Assembly (NCBI GenBank): GCA_011958945.1
Contig: BLLT01000004.1
Location: 1 to 47,415 of the forward strand
From: Lachnospiraceae bacterium
Lineage (GTDB): Bacteria; Bacillota; Clostridia; Lachnospirales; Lachnospiraceae
Length of the DNA stretch: 47,415 bases
Direction: 5' to 3'
The stretch's first letter is position 1, and each line of letters opens with the position of its first letter. The translations under genes and the position numbers were made by a program. The notes under the pieces are model-generated. The model searched no databases. It had not been told where the DNA came from and saw only the letters and a list, made by a program, of their open reading frames with translations. Shown piece by piece: positions 27,488-35,739 of this stretch.

Positions 27488-28420
27488 ATGGATAAGGCAG
27501 AAAATGAAAAAAGAGCATATCAAAAGAAAAAAAGATTTAAGAAAATATTTGTAGTTTTAGCCGTTGTTTTATTGGCACTGACGTTTTTTTCAAAATCCTT
27601 TTATAACTACCGGCTTCCAGTGGTAACGGCAGCATTGCCCAGACAGGGCAGGCTTAGCTTTACGGTGGAAGGAACTTCGGAATTTACCTATGCGTACACA
27701 GAATCTATCTATGCAGACATCGATGGCAAGATAAGGGAGATACTGGTGGATGTGGGGGATGAGGTAAAGGCGGGCCAGACCCTGATGAGGGTTGAACGGA
27801 GCGGGACAGGGGAAATGTATGATGTCAGGTCGGATAAAGACGGGATTATCTCATGGATTGGCGTAAGCAAAGGGATATATGTGTCCTCCATGCAGAATAC
27901 GGTTTTGTATGAGATTGCTGAAAAGTCGGAAGAATGGGTATGCAGCCTGATCATCAGCGAGGAACAGTTTGAACATATTAGCATGGAAAGTGTGCCGGTG
28001 CTGGAACTTGTGGATCAGAACGAATTGGTGGAGGGGGAAATCAGCTCCATCTTTGGCTATGACAGCCAGAATCTGCAAGGTTATAAAGTAAATATCACAG
28101 TGAGGAGTGCTGATGCATCTCTGGCAGGGGAGCGGGTGAAAATAGCCATCAGGGAAGACGGCGAGCTGTATGATACGCTTATTCCGGCAACGGCACTGTG
28201 CAAAGATGCAACAGGCTATTATGTCCTGGTGGTACAGGAGAATAACAGTGTACTGGGGGAAGGATACAAGGCCCACAGGATGTCCGTGGATTTACTGGGT
28301 TCAGATGAAGCCTACTGTGCAGTAAGGGGGCTGCCGACAGATGAGCTTGTCATCATAGCATCTACAAGTGAAATTGCGGATGGGAGCAACGTATTTTACG
28401 AGGGAGATGGCACACGATGA
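27488..28420 (+). CDS. HlyD/MacA-like efflux adaptor
   Basis: N-terminal TM, SIYADIDGKIREILVDVGDEVKAGQTLMRVE (lipoyl-like half), C-terminal LIPATALCKDATGYYVLVVQ. Confidence 0.75.
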   Translation: MDKAENEKRAYQKKKRFKKIFVVLAVVLLALTFFSKSFYNYRLPVVTAALPRQGRLSFTVEGTSEFTYAYTESIYADIDGKIREILVDVGDEVKAGQTLMRVERSGTGEMYDVRSDKDGIISWIGVSKGIYVSSMQNTVLYEIAEKSEEWVCSLIISEEQFEHISMESVPVLELVDQNELVEGEISSIFGYDSQNLQGYKVNITVRSADASLAGERVKIAIREDGELYDTLIPATALCKDATGYYVLVVQENNSVLGEGYKAHRMSVDLLGSDEAYCAVRGLPTDELVIIASTSEIADGSNVFYEGDGTR

Positions 28421-29499
28421 AAAGAATATTCGGAAGGAAATGGCTGGTGTTGCTTATTCTAGTGGGAGCAGCAGGAATCTGCCTGTTGTCCTGGCTGAAA
28501 ATGCAGAGTGCGGTATGCGATGGGGTATATGCATTATCATCCCAACGTGATGACAGGATTTTTACGGAAACCGACATTGCCAATATTGAGAAGGAGGGTA
28601 TTGACCTGACCTATACGCAGCAGGTTTACCCTGATGTGTCAAATGGTTTTCGCAGGGAGGAAATTCCTGTCTTCCTGACCAACGAAAACTACGCATTCTT
28701 TACAAATACCCACATGCAGGAAGGAGCCTTTTTTAACGGTATGCAGATAGACAGGAAGCTGGCGTTAATGGTGCTCAATGAGGCGGCGGCAATTCAACTA
28801 TTTGGGAACCGGGAATGTGTGGGAGAAACAGTTTTTCTCAATGAGGTGCCCTATCAGATAATAGGAATCATGGCGGGGAGGGAAGAGGAAGAATCAGGAA
28901 TATATATACCATATTCCACAAAGGATCTTTTGGGTATATCGAGTTTGGAAATCAGCCAGATATGGTGCAGGTTCCCTAACCTGGCTGATGCGGCATTAGT
29001 GATGAAGAAAGTGGGGTATCCCATAGAAACGCTTAAGCTCATGCAGATAGATCTGATAAAGGGTGTTTTTGAGCAGAGGTTCTTTTCTCTGCTGATAATA
29101 GCAGGGGGATATGCAGTATTTCTTGCCTGCAGGTCGGTATGGAAATGGAAGAAGTGCATTCCACGAATAAAGGCATTTAGGCAGGATGGGAATATGGACA
29201 CGAAATGGATCAGCATCATTGTGTTACAGGTTCTGGGAACTTGCATAGGGATAGTTCTGTTATGGAAAGCTGTGGAAATTGCATGGTGTGTGCCGCCGAG
29301 CTATGAATTGCTGGGAGGCAGTTGGAGAGAAATATTTTATGGTATGATGGATTTTTATCTGCTTATTGGTGCAGGATTAGATAATATGCCGCTATTGCCA
29401 CATTGGAATTTGGTTTCTATCCTTTCTGCAGCAGTGTATTTTTATTTCTTTTCGTTATGTATATTTGCCCGAAAGCCTGATAGGGAAATAAAGTGTTAG
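28417..29499 (+). CDS. MacB-like ABC permease-type membrane protein
   Basis: N-terminal TM, MacB_PCD-like periplasmic region (AIQLFGNRECVGETVFLNEVPYQIIGIM), C-terminal TMs; overlaps the adaptor gene. Confidence 0.65.
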   Translation: MKRIFGRKWLVLLILVGAAGICLLSWLKMQSAVCDGVYALSSQRDDRIFTETDIANIEKEGIDLTYTQQVYPDVSNGFRREEIPVFLTNENYAFFTNTHMQEGAFFNGMQIDRKLALMVLNEAAAIQLFGNRECVGETVFLNEVPYQIIGIMAGREEEESGIYIPYSTKDLLGISSLEISQIWCRFPNLADAALVMKKVGYPIETLKLMQIDLIKGVFEQRFFSLLIIAGGYAVFLACRSVWKWKKCIPRIKAFRQDGNMDTKWISIIVLQVLGTCIGIVLLWKAVEIAWCVPPSYELLGGSWREIFYGMMDFYLLIGAGLDNMPLLPHWNLVSILSAAVYFYFFSLCIFARKPDREIKC

Positions 29500-29535
29500 C
29501 ACGATAGGTTTCGATTATTTTAGGGAGAAGCGGAA

Positions 29536-30516
29536 ATGAGGAACAGCGGAAGAAACCAGGAGATGAAAAGGAGGCGGGTGGAATATAGGAAAAAAGGGCA
29601 GACAGGAAACCGGCTGCTTCTCCTTGCAACGATGGCCGCTATTGTTGTACTTGTGTTCCATATCAGAGACATAAAGGCAGAACTGGAAGAAATACGGACT
29701 GCTCTGAAGCGGATTGAAGTGCTGCAATATGGCAGAATCGAAACCTTAGTAAAAGCTGGCCCGCAAGAGGAGACGGATTATGTCAGCAGCATTGCTATAA
29801 TGAACGTGGAAAAGCCGGTACAGCGTACCTTGGCAGAAACGATCCAAAGACTGGAGGAATTGGGAAAAGAGAATACGGGCATTGCGGCGATCTGCAGGAA
29901 CAGTTCACAATATCCGGAGGCTATGCTGACAGCCCTGGCAAATAATCCGGAGATGGCGGATTTTGTGGCGGGCTATCTGGACAGTAACGAATACACGGCA
30001 GGAGGTCTGACAGAACTGGAAAAGGAGCAGGAATGTCCGCTGCTGCTTCAATGGGACCCACGATGGGGATATGAGCCTTATGGCGGGAACAGCTGTATCG
30101 GGCTTGCAGGATGCGGCCCCACCTGCCTGTCGATGATTTTGTATTACCTGACAAGGGATGAGACGCTCACACCTGACAGGATAGCTGCCTATTCCATGGA
30201 GAACGGCTACTATGTAAACGGAACAGGCACCGCATGGGGGCTGATGGAGGATTTTCCTGAAATGTATGGCATCAAAGCCGTAGAACCAAGAATGACAGAA
30301 CGTGCCGTAAAAGCGGCGCTGGATAAAGGTAAGATACTGGTATGTGCCATGGGGCAGGGTGATTTTACAGTATCCGGCCATTTTATTGTCATTTATGGCT
30401 ATGATGACGGCGGGTTTTGGGTAAATGACCCGAACTGTGTGGCAAGGAGCAGGAGGGAGTGGACTTTTGAGGAAATAGAAGATCAGATTAAGAAAATTTG
30501 GGCTTATGAAAAGTAA
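29536..30516 (+). CDS. Membrane-anchored C39-like papain-fold peptidase
   Basis: PLLLQWDPRWGYEPYGGNSCIGLAGCGPTCLSMILYYLT (Cys), SGHFIVIYGYDDGGFWVNDPN (His/Asp); N-terminal TM. Confidence 0.82.
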   Translation: MRNSGRNQEMKRRRVEYRKKGQTGNRLLLLATMAAIVVLVFHIRDIKAELEEIRTALKRIEVLQYGRIETLVKAGPQEETDYVSSIAIMNVEKPVQRTLAETIQRLEELGKENTGIAAICRNSSQYPEAMLTALANNPEMADFVAGYLDSNEYTAGGLTELEKEQECPLLLQWDPRWGYEPYGGNSCIGLAGCGPTCLSMILYYLTRDETLTPDRIAAYSMENGYYVNGTGTAWGLMEDFPEMYGIKAVEPRMTERAVKAALDKGKILVCAMGQGDFTVSGHFIVIYGYDDGGFWVNDPNCVARSRREWTFEEIEDQIKKIWAYEK

Positions 30517-30528
30517 AGGAGGACAGTT

Positions 30529-31068
30529 ATGAGCAGAAATGAAAAAAGAAGAATGGGTATCTATGTGGTGACAGGGATTGCCCTGGTTGCGGTGGTGGCA
30601 GTCCTGTCGGTGGCTGTGCTTAAGAAAAGAGATTCTAAAAATGCCCAGGCCCAGGCAGCAAATCCGTCTTATATGGATGAAAACGGAGGGGAGTATATTG
30701 CTGCGTTCCTGAAAGACATGACAGATAGTACCATAACAGTAGACATAGCCGAGTTCATTACGGATGATAACACGGAGCGGATAAAGGAGCTGAAACTTTC
30801 GGAAGAGGACATGCCGGACGGCTATTATATATACAATCCGGATGAGGAAACTGTTACAGGGAAGCTGGACGGGCAGACCATATATACTTTTATTGATTGG
30901 AATGGCAATTTTACTGGTTCTGATTACCCGGAGGAGTACACCACAACGGATGCGGCGGAGTTTCAGAAGTATATTGGAACATATGAAGATTCGCAGCCAG
31001 GGATGCCGCTTTTCTTCCAGATAGAGGATGGAACAGTAAAGATTATTCTGGAGAAGCAGATTGCATAA
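30529..31068 (+). CDS. Membrane-anchored uncharacterised protein
   Basis: N-terminal TM IYVVTGIALVAVVAVLSVAVL; extracytoplasmic acidic domain. Confidence 0.6.
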   Translation: MSRNEKRRMGIYVVTGIALVAVVAVLSVAVLKKRDSKNAQAQAANPSYMDENGGEYIAAFLKDMTDSTITVDIAEFITDDNTERIKELKLSEEDMPDGYYIYNPDEETVTGKLDGQTIYTFIDWNGNFTGSDYPEEYTTTDAAEFQKYIGTYEDSQPGMPLFFQIEDGTVKIILEKQIA

Positions 31069-31130
31069 GGGCAGGATTGTCCCAGAAAGATATAGGCTTG
31101 CAGGTCTATAAACCGTAAGACAATTTATAC

Positions 31131-31198
31131 CTGTATTTCGGGGAGAAAATCTGTAAGTTGGGAAAAACCAGAGATTTTTACGGTTTTCCATATATAAT
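31131..31198 (+). promoter_or_regulatory. Tandem LytTR-type binding repeat and promoter, site B
   Basis: CTGTATTTCGGGGA (31131) and CTGTAAGTTGGGA (31151), 20-bp period, TTTTAC at 31176, TATAAT at 31193-31198. Confidence 0.6.
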
Positions 31199-31204
31199 AA
31201 AAAG

Positions 31205-31507
31205 GCAACATGTTGTTATGGCAATTTGGGGTATTGGACACAGAAATGCCCCATGAAAAGAAAGGGGAGTTTTACAGAAGGGCCGTACTATGGCCTGGTG
31301 AGAAGAAGTCACACAGGAGGAAGGAAGATATCTTCCTGTTTAGTTTAAGGGGAATCTGCCCCGGAAATGGGGTGCAAGCAAGTATCTGTATTTTCAGCTG
31401 AAACTTATATCATTACTTAAGAACAGGCATGGAAACAGCCTTCCCATGCGGCATTACAGAAAAAGCCAGCGGAACAGACATAAATCTGGACGGCTGGCTT
31501 TTTTGCT
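31205..31507 (+). ncRNA. Putative structured regulatory RNA
   Basis: Promoter-like TATAAT just upstream; hairpins TGGGGTATT/AATGCCCCA (31227-31253), AGGAAGATATCTTCCT (31322-31337), GCATGG/CCATGC (31427-31449); terminator AAAAAGCCAGC/GCTGGCTTTTTT (31460-31504); no convincing ORF. Confidence 0.45.
31460..31507 (+). terminator. Intrinsic terminator
   Basis: AAAAAGCCAGC ... GCTGGCTTTTTT. Confidence 0.7.
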
Positions 31508-31520
31508 TTTATCTGACATA

Positions 31521-31905
31521 CTACGTTTGTTCGTCACGGATACTTTCGGACTGTTCTTTTAGCACGGCATTCTGATCAGCACCTGTAAGTACAGCTGCAG
31601 CAGCCACGAGAGCGGACAGGCTCTTTTCGTCGCACAACGGGAGCAGCCGGCAGCGTCTGGTATGTAGAGCCGGTTCTGTCGGCTCCATCCTGGAAGATAC
31701 AGTCGTCCGCGGAAATGCCGAGCGTCCTGCAGATATGGTAAAACCCCTCAATGCTTGGGGAGCAGCGGCCACGTTCCAGGTCCTTCTGGAAGGACACGGA
31801 ATGGTCAAGCAGCTCCGCACACTCAGCCTGTGTGAGCTTCCGTTTTTGCCTTGCTTTTTTTAGGGCAGCGCTGAACACACGGGCATCACTGATTGATAAA
31901 GACAT
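31521..31905 (-). pseudogene. XRE-family regulator disrupted by a frameshift
   Basis: HTH in one frame (ALKKARQKRKLTQAECAELLDHSVSFQKDLERG...GSTYQTL); expected C-terminus RLLPLCDEKSLSALVAAAAVLTGADQ in the next frame; extra C at about 31647-31653. Confidence 0.65.
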
Positions 31906-32361
31906 GCGAATCACCTCCTAATAGTAGTGTATTGCCATACCTTGTAAAAGTAAAAATGGTATAAACACCCTAAAAGATAGCGTAATAAACTACTAAGCAC
32001 CCGGACATCTGGTGAACAAAAAAAACATGGTTCATCAGGGTTTTGTTTGGGTGCCTTTTTGCGGCCATGGGAGAGGTGCATGGTCCGCAGTGGGGAATGA
32101 TCGTAAGCCGGCCAGCGGCAGGGGAATTTCGTTAAAAAAATCATAAGCTTCCGTGGAGCGTCCTGTGCCCTGAATGGTAGTCTGGTACGCTACTTTTTAG
32201 AGGGAGGCATGAACTTATGGGAAAAGGGTGTCTATCCGTGCTGTCGGGCGGATAAATGCCCTTTCCCTTTTGCGTCCAGAGCCTGCATAAGCCATCCTGC
32301 AAGAGGGCCTCCGGTCCCACGGTTCACAGGGAAACGTGGAAAAAGACTGGAGGCGAAAAGG

Positions 32362-32805
32362 ATGAAAGAAAAACATAACGATTCCGTGCAGAACCGCTTC
32401 ACGGCATACCTGATGGCGGCTGTGGGGAACACGCGCAAGAAATACTGGGAGCGGAAATGCCGGCTGCAGGGCAGGGAGGCTGCCAGGGAGGATCTTCTGG
32501 AACGCAACTATACGGACTTTGAGGAGCAGTACCGCGCTTACATAGGGGAGCATACGGATTTTATCTTCCGGGACTGGCAGAGGTACGGCGAGCTGCTGGA
32601 CCTTCTGGAGAGCGACCGGCTGGCAAAGGCCATAAGCAGGCTGAAAGACAGGGACAGGGAGATTCTGTTCGCCAGGGTGTACGGGGAGCTTACCTTTGCG
32701 GAACTGGGAGAGCGGTTCAGGATGGAGCCGAAACAGGCGGAGATGGCATATTACTATGTGCTCAGGAAACTCAGGAAGGAGATGAATGGGAATGACAGAT
32801 TTTGA
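32362..32805 (+). CDS. Conjugative-transposon-type sigma factor-like protein
   Basis: AISRLKDRDREILFARVYGELTFAELGERFRMEPKQAEMAYYYVLRKLRKEM. Confidence 0.75.
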   Translation: MKEKHNDSVQNRFTAYLMAAVGNTRKKYWERKCRLQGREAAREDLLERNYTDFEEQYRAYIGEHTDFIFRDWQRYGELLDLLESDRLAKAISRLKDRDREILFARVYGELTFAELGERFRMEPKQAEMAYYYVLRKLRKEMNGNDRF

Positions 32806-32977
32806 AAAGCTGCTGGAGCGTGCGAAGGCGGGGGATAAGGAGGCGCAGGAGGCAATCTTCCGGATGTACCGCCCGCTCCTTATCAAGAACGCCATGGAGC
32901 AGAATGTATTCGAGGAGGACCTGTACCAGGAATTCTCGGCAACCCTGTTAAGCTGCATCCGGACGTTCAGGATTTAG
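32786..32977 (+). CDS. Short ICE/Tn-type helix-turn-helix protein
   Basis: MTDFEKLLERAKAGDKEAQEAIFRMYRPLLIKNAMEQNVFEEDLYQEFSATLLSCIRTFRI; overlaps the sigma-like gene. Confidence 0.7.
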   Translation: MGMTDFEKLLERAKAGDKEAQEAIFRMYRPLLIKNAMEQNVFEEDLYQEFSATLLSCIRTFRI

Positions 32978-33067
32978 ATGGCACTGGCCTTATGGCACAG
33001 TTTCAGGGTTTAAGTGATTGTGCAGGGGATGTGTTGCGTTTCGGGCATCCCCTGCGTATAAAATGAT

Positions 33068-33192
33068 GTGTCGCAAAAGGTATTGGGCACAACCACGACA
33101 TCGCAAAACCCAAAAAGGGCTTTTTGCGACAGAAAAACAGGGGTGTATGCATGCTGGAGTGGACGTCTCCAAAGGTATACCTTTTGCGATAC
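33068..33192. repeat. CGCAAAA repeat cluster upstream of the serine recombinase (candidate res-like site)
   Basis: GTGTCGCAAAAGGTAT (33068-33083), CATCGCAAAA (33099-33108), TTTTTGCGACA (33121-33131), ATACCTTTTGCGATAC (33177-33192). Confidence 0.6.
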
Positions 33193-33217
33193 GGATTTTT
33201 ACGGAAGGAGGGCTGTC

Positions 33218-33853
33218 ATGGCAGCAAAGAAGTTCGGATATGTGCGCGTATCCACCCGTGAGCAGAACCCGGAGCGGCAGATCCACATCCTGCGGGACGA
33301 GGAGGGCATCGACGAGCGCGATATCTATGTGGAGAAAGAATCCGGGAGGAAGTTTGAACGCCCGGTGTACCGTTCCCTGGTGGACAACATCCTGCGTCAG
33401 GGCGATCTGCTGGTGGTGACGGAGCTGAAGCGGTTCGGGAGGAACTATGGGGAGATATACAAGGAGTGGTTCCACATTACAAAGGAAATCGGCACTAATA
33501 TTAAGGTGACTTCCATGCCCATACTGGATACCACGCAGTCGAAGGAGCTGGTGGGGCAGCTGATCACGGACGTTGTGCTGGCGGTATTCGCATATGTGGC
33601 TGATGAGGACTGGACGGAGCGCCATGAGCTGCAGCGGCAGGGAATAGAGGTGGCCAAAGCAGGCGGGAAGCATCTGGGCAGGCCGAGGGTGGAATACCCG
33701 GAGAACTGGGAGGACTGCTATGGGAGATGGAAAGGCGGCGTGATCTCGGCAAAGGAGGCTATGATGCTGACCGGGCTGAAGAAGGACAGCTTCTACCGGC
33801 TGGTGAAAAAATATGAGGCAGAATTTAAGAATACACAGGAGGAAATGGTATGA
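33218..33853 (+). CDS. Serine site-specific recombinase (resolvase/invertase family)
   Basis: KFGYVRVSTREQNPERQIHIL; LLVVTELKRFGRNYGEI; C-terminal HTH VISAKEAMMLTGLKKDSFYRLVKKY. Confidence 0.92.
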   Translation: MAAKKFGYVRVSTREQNPERQIHILRDEEGIDERDIYVEKESGRKFERPVYRSLVDNILRQGDLLVVTELKRFGRNYGEIYKEWFHITKEIGTNIKVTSMPILDTTQSKELVGQLITDVVLAVFAYVADEDWTERHELQRQGIEVAKAGGKHLGRPRVEYPENWEDCYGRWKGGVISAKEAMMLTGLKKDSFYRLVKKYEAEFKNTQEEMV

Positions 33854-34296
33854 ACGGAGACAAAGTGGTGGAAAGGAACAAAATCTTGCAGGTCATGGAA
33901 AAGTACCGGGATTATTTTAAGGAGTGGAATGCGGATGTGGCGTTTGGCACCAATAAGAGTAATTTTTTTTATGTGTTGGCACCAAGAAATGAATTTGAAA
34001 CTTTCCTGTTTTTCCAGACAGCGGACCAGCTCGAAAGGATCATACTGGGCACGATTGCGGAAAATGTCGAGATTATCATGGAGGCTGGTATAGAAGAAAT
34101 CTCCATAGGGTTTTCGGCTGATAAAATGGATGGCGAGTATGGAAAGAGCATAGAACATTATCTGCCGGGTCTTGTGCATAAGCTGGATGTGATCTGCAAA
34201 ACCGGGGAAGAATGGCAGAATATGATGAGGGTAACATTTAACTCTTTGAAAAATGTCTGCGCGGAAATAGCGGAAAAAGAACAGAAAAATGTGTAA
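33850..34296 (+). CDS. Uncharacterised protein
   Basis: ORF overlapping the recombinase stop; coding composition. Confidence 0.5.
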   Translation: MNGDKVVERNKILQVMEKYRDYFKEWNADVAFGTNKSNFFYVLAPRNEFETFLFFQTADQLERIILGTIAENVEIIMEAGIEEISIGFSADKMDGEYGKSIEHYLPGLVHKLDVICKTGEEWQNMMRVTFNSLKNVCAEIAEKEQKNV

Positions 34297-34366
34297 AAAG
34301 TTTCAAGGAAACAGGGGGAATGGAACTCCTTATTATATGAGAATAAATTTTAGAGGAGGACTGTTT

Positions 34367-34600
34367 ATGAAACAGGGTACATTATTTTATGATAAGCAAA
34401 GCGGCAGGTACAATTTCCATTACACTGACGGGGACGGTGACAGGCGCGATTATGGCGGCATCCACTGCGGGGAGGTCTTTGAGTTCAGGCTGAATGATGT
34501 CTGGGTTCCCGCCCGTGTGGAGATGGGCATGGATGACAAATGGTATCTGGTGGGATTACCGGGGCTTACGCTGGACTGGCTGGAGGTGAGACAGGAATAG
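34367..34600 (+). CDS. DUF5348-like small protein
   Basis: MKQGTLFYDKQSGRYNFHYTDGDGDRRDYGGIHCGEVFEFRLNDVWVPARVEMGMDDKWYLVGL. Confidence 0.7.
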   Translation: MKQGTLFYDKQSGRYNFHYTDGDGDRRDYGGIHCGEVFEFRLNDVWVPARVEMGMDDKWYLVGLPGLTLDWLEVRQE

Positions 34601-34638
34601 CAGACAGTATTAAAAAATGAAAAATATCCTATATGGTT

Positions 34639-34720
34639 GTGAAACAGGGATTGACCTTATGAAGTTTCACTGATATAATGGGTTTCACCAATAGAATGAA
34701 AGTGGTGATTAAAGTGAAAC
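34639..34720 (+). promoter_or_regulatory. Autoregulated promoter of the AbiE-like pair
   Basis: TTGACC (34651-34656), 17 bp, TATAAT (34674-34679); GTGAAAC/GTTTCAC at 34639, 34664, 34682, 34714. Confidence 0.6.
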
Positions 34721-35739
34721 CTGATGACAGAAAAGGGATGGAATGTGTAGAAAACAAATTTCTTAAGCTCCCCAATATCCAGAAATATGAAGTGGACCGG
34801 AGAACGGAAGATGGATTCATTGCATCTGTTGAAATGGATGATGGCTTTGTGTTCAAAATATATGCCTATTCCTTACAGCAGGTATTCCCTTCAACTGTCA
34901 TGCAGCTGATTGGAACAAAGAACGATAATACAGGAGTCCGCATTTTGATTTCACCGTATATATCGGACAGGACAGCGCAGATATGTGAAGAGAATGGAAT
35001 GGGGTATTTTGATTATGCCGGAAACTGCTGGTTTGTGGGACATTCCATTTATCTGTCTGAGCGGGGCAATAAGAACCCCCAGCCAAAGCAGCGCAGTGCC
35101 GTTTCCATATTTGAGAGGTCATCAGTGGTTTCCTCCCTGATCCTGCGGGAGCTCTTTGCAGATATAAATAAGGTGTGGAAGTTAAAGCACCTGTCGGAAA
35201 AGGTTGGCTGCAGCATCGGCCAGGTCTCCAAAGTAATGGGGTTCCTGATGAAGAATGCCTGGGCAGTCAGGACGGCGGAGGGCTATGCTGTTTCAGAGCC
35301 TGGCCTGGTTATAAGGGAATGGGGCAGGGTCTATGGCAGGAAAGATGCAGTTTCATATCCCTGCTACAGCCTGGATAACATTTCCGTCCTGGAAGGGAAG
35401 CTGCGGGAATTGAAACAAGATACGGGGATAGAGAGCTATCTTACAGGCTTTTCCGGCGGTGTCCGGTATGCGCCGGTGGTCCGGTATAATAAAGTCCATG
35501 TATATATGGCACCGGAGGATATACGGGAAGCAGTCCGCTATCTGGGGATAAAAGAGGTGGAAAGCGGTGCCAATATGGTCATTTACCCTTTGGAGAATGA
35601 TTCTTATATAAAAGACTGCCGGATCATCACAGGGGATATGGTGGTGTCGCCATTGCAGGTCTGCCTGGACAGCCTGCAGCTAAAGGGACGGGGAGAGGAA
35701 CTGGCCGAAGCTGTCCTGCAAAAGGAGATTATCAGATGA
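34678..35739 (+). CDS. AbiEi-like type IV antitoxin / transcriptional regulator
   Basis: Winged-helix region NKVWKLKHLSEKVGCSIGQVSKVMGFLMKNAWAV; overlaps a nucleotidyltransferase gene. The true start is probably 34696 or 34738 because ATG 34678 overlaps the -10 box. Confidence 0.7.
   Translation: MGFTNRMKVVIKVKPDDRKGMECVENKFLKLPNIQKYEVDRRTEDGFIASVEMDDGFVFKIYAYSLQQVFPSTVMQLIGTKNDNTGVRILISPYISDRTAQICEENGMGYFDYAGNCWFVGHSIYLSERGNKNPQPKQRSAVSIFERSSVVSSLILRELFADINKVWKLKHLSEKVGCSIGQVSKVMGFLMKNAWAVRTAEGYAVSEPGLVIREWGRVYGRKDAVSYPCYSLDNISVLEGKLRELKQDTGIESYLTGFSGGVRYAPVVRYNKVHVYMAPEDIREAVRYLGIKEVESGANMVIYPLENDSYIKDCRIITGDMVVSPLQVCLDSLQLKGRGEELAEAVLQKEIIR

Noticed and set aside
29905-31191. 428-aa minus-strand ORF
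   Set aside because: Antisense to the C39-like peptidase and its neighbour, with Cys/His/Pro-rich composition and no recognisable domain; typical shadow ORF.
31210-31401. 63-aa ORF after site B
   Set aside because: No obvious ribosome-binding site or domain; region better explained as structured RNA, though a small peptide cannot be excluded.
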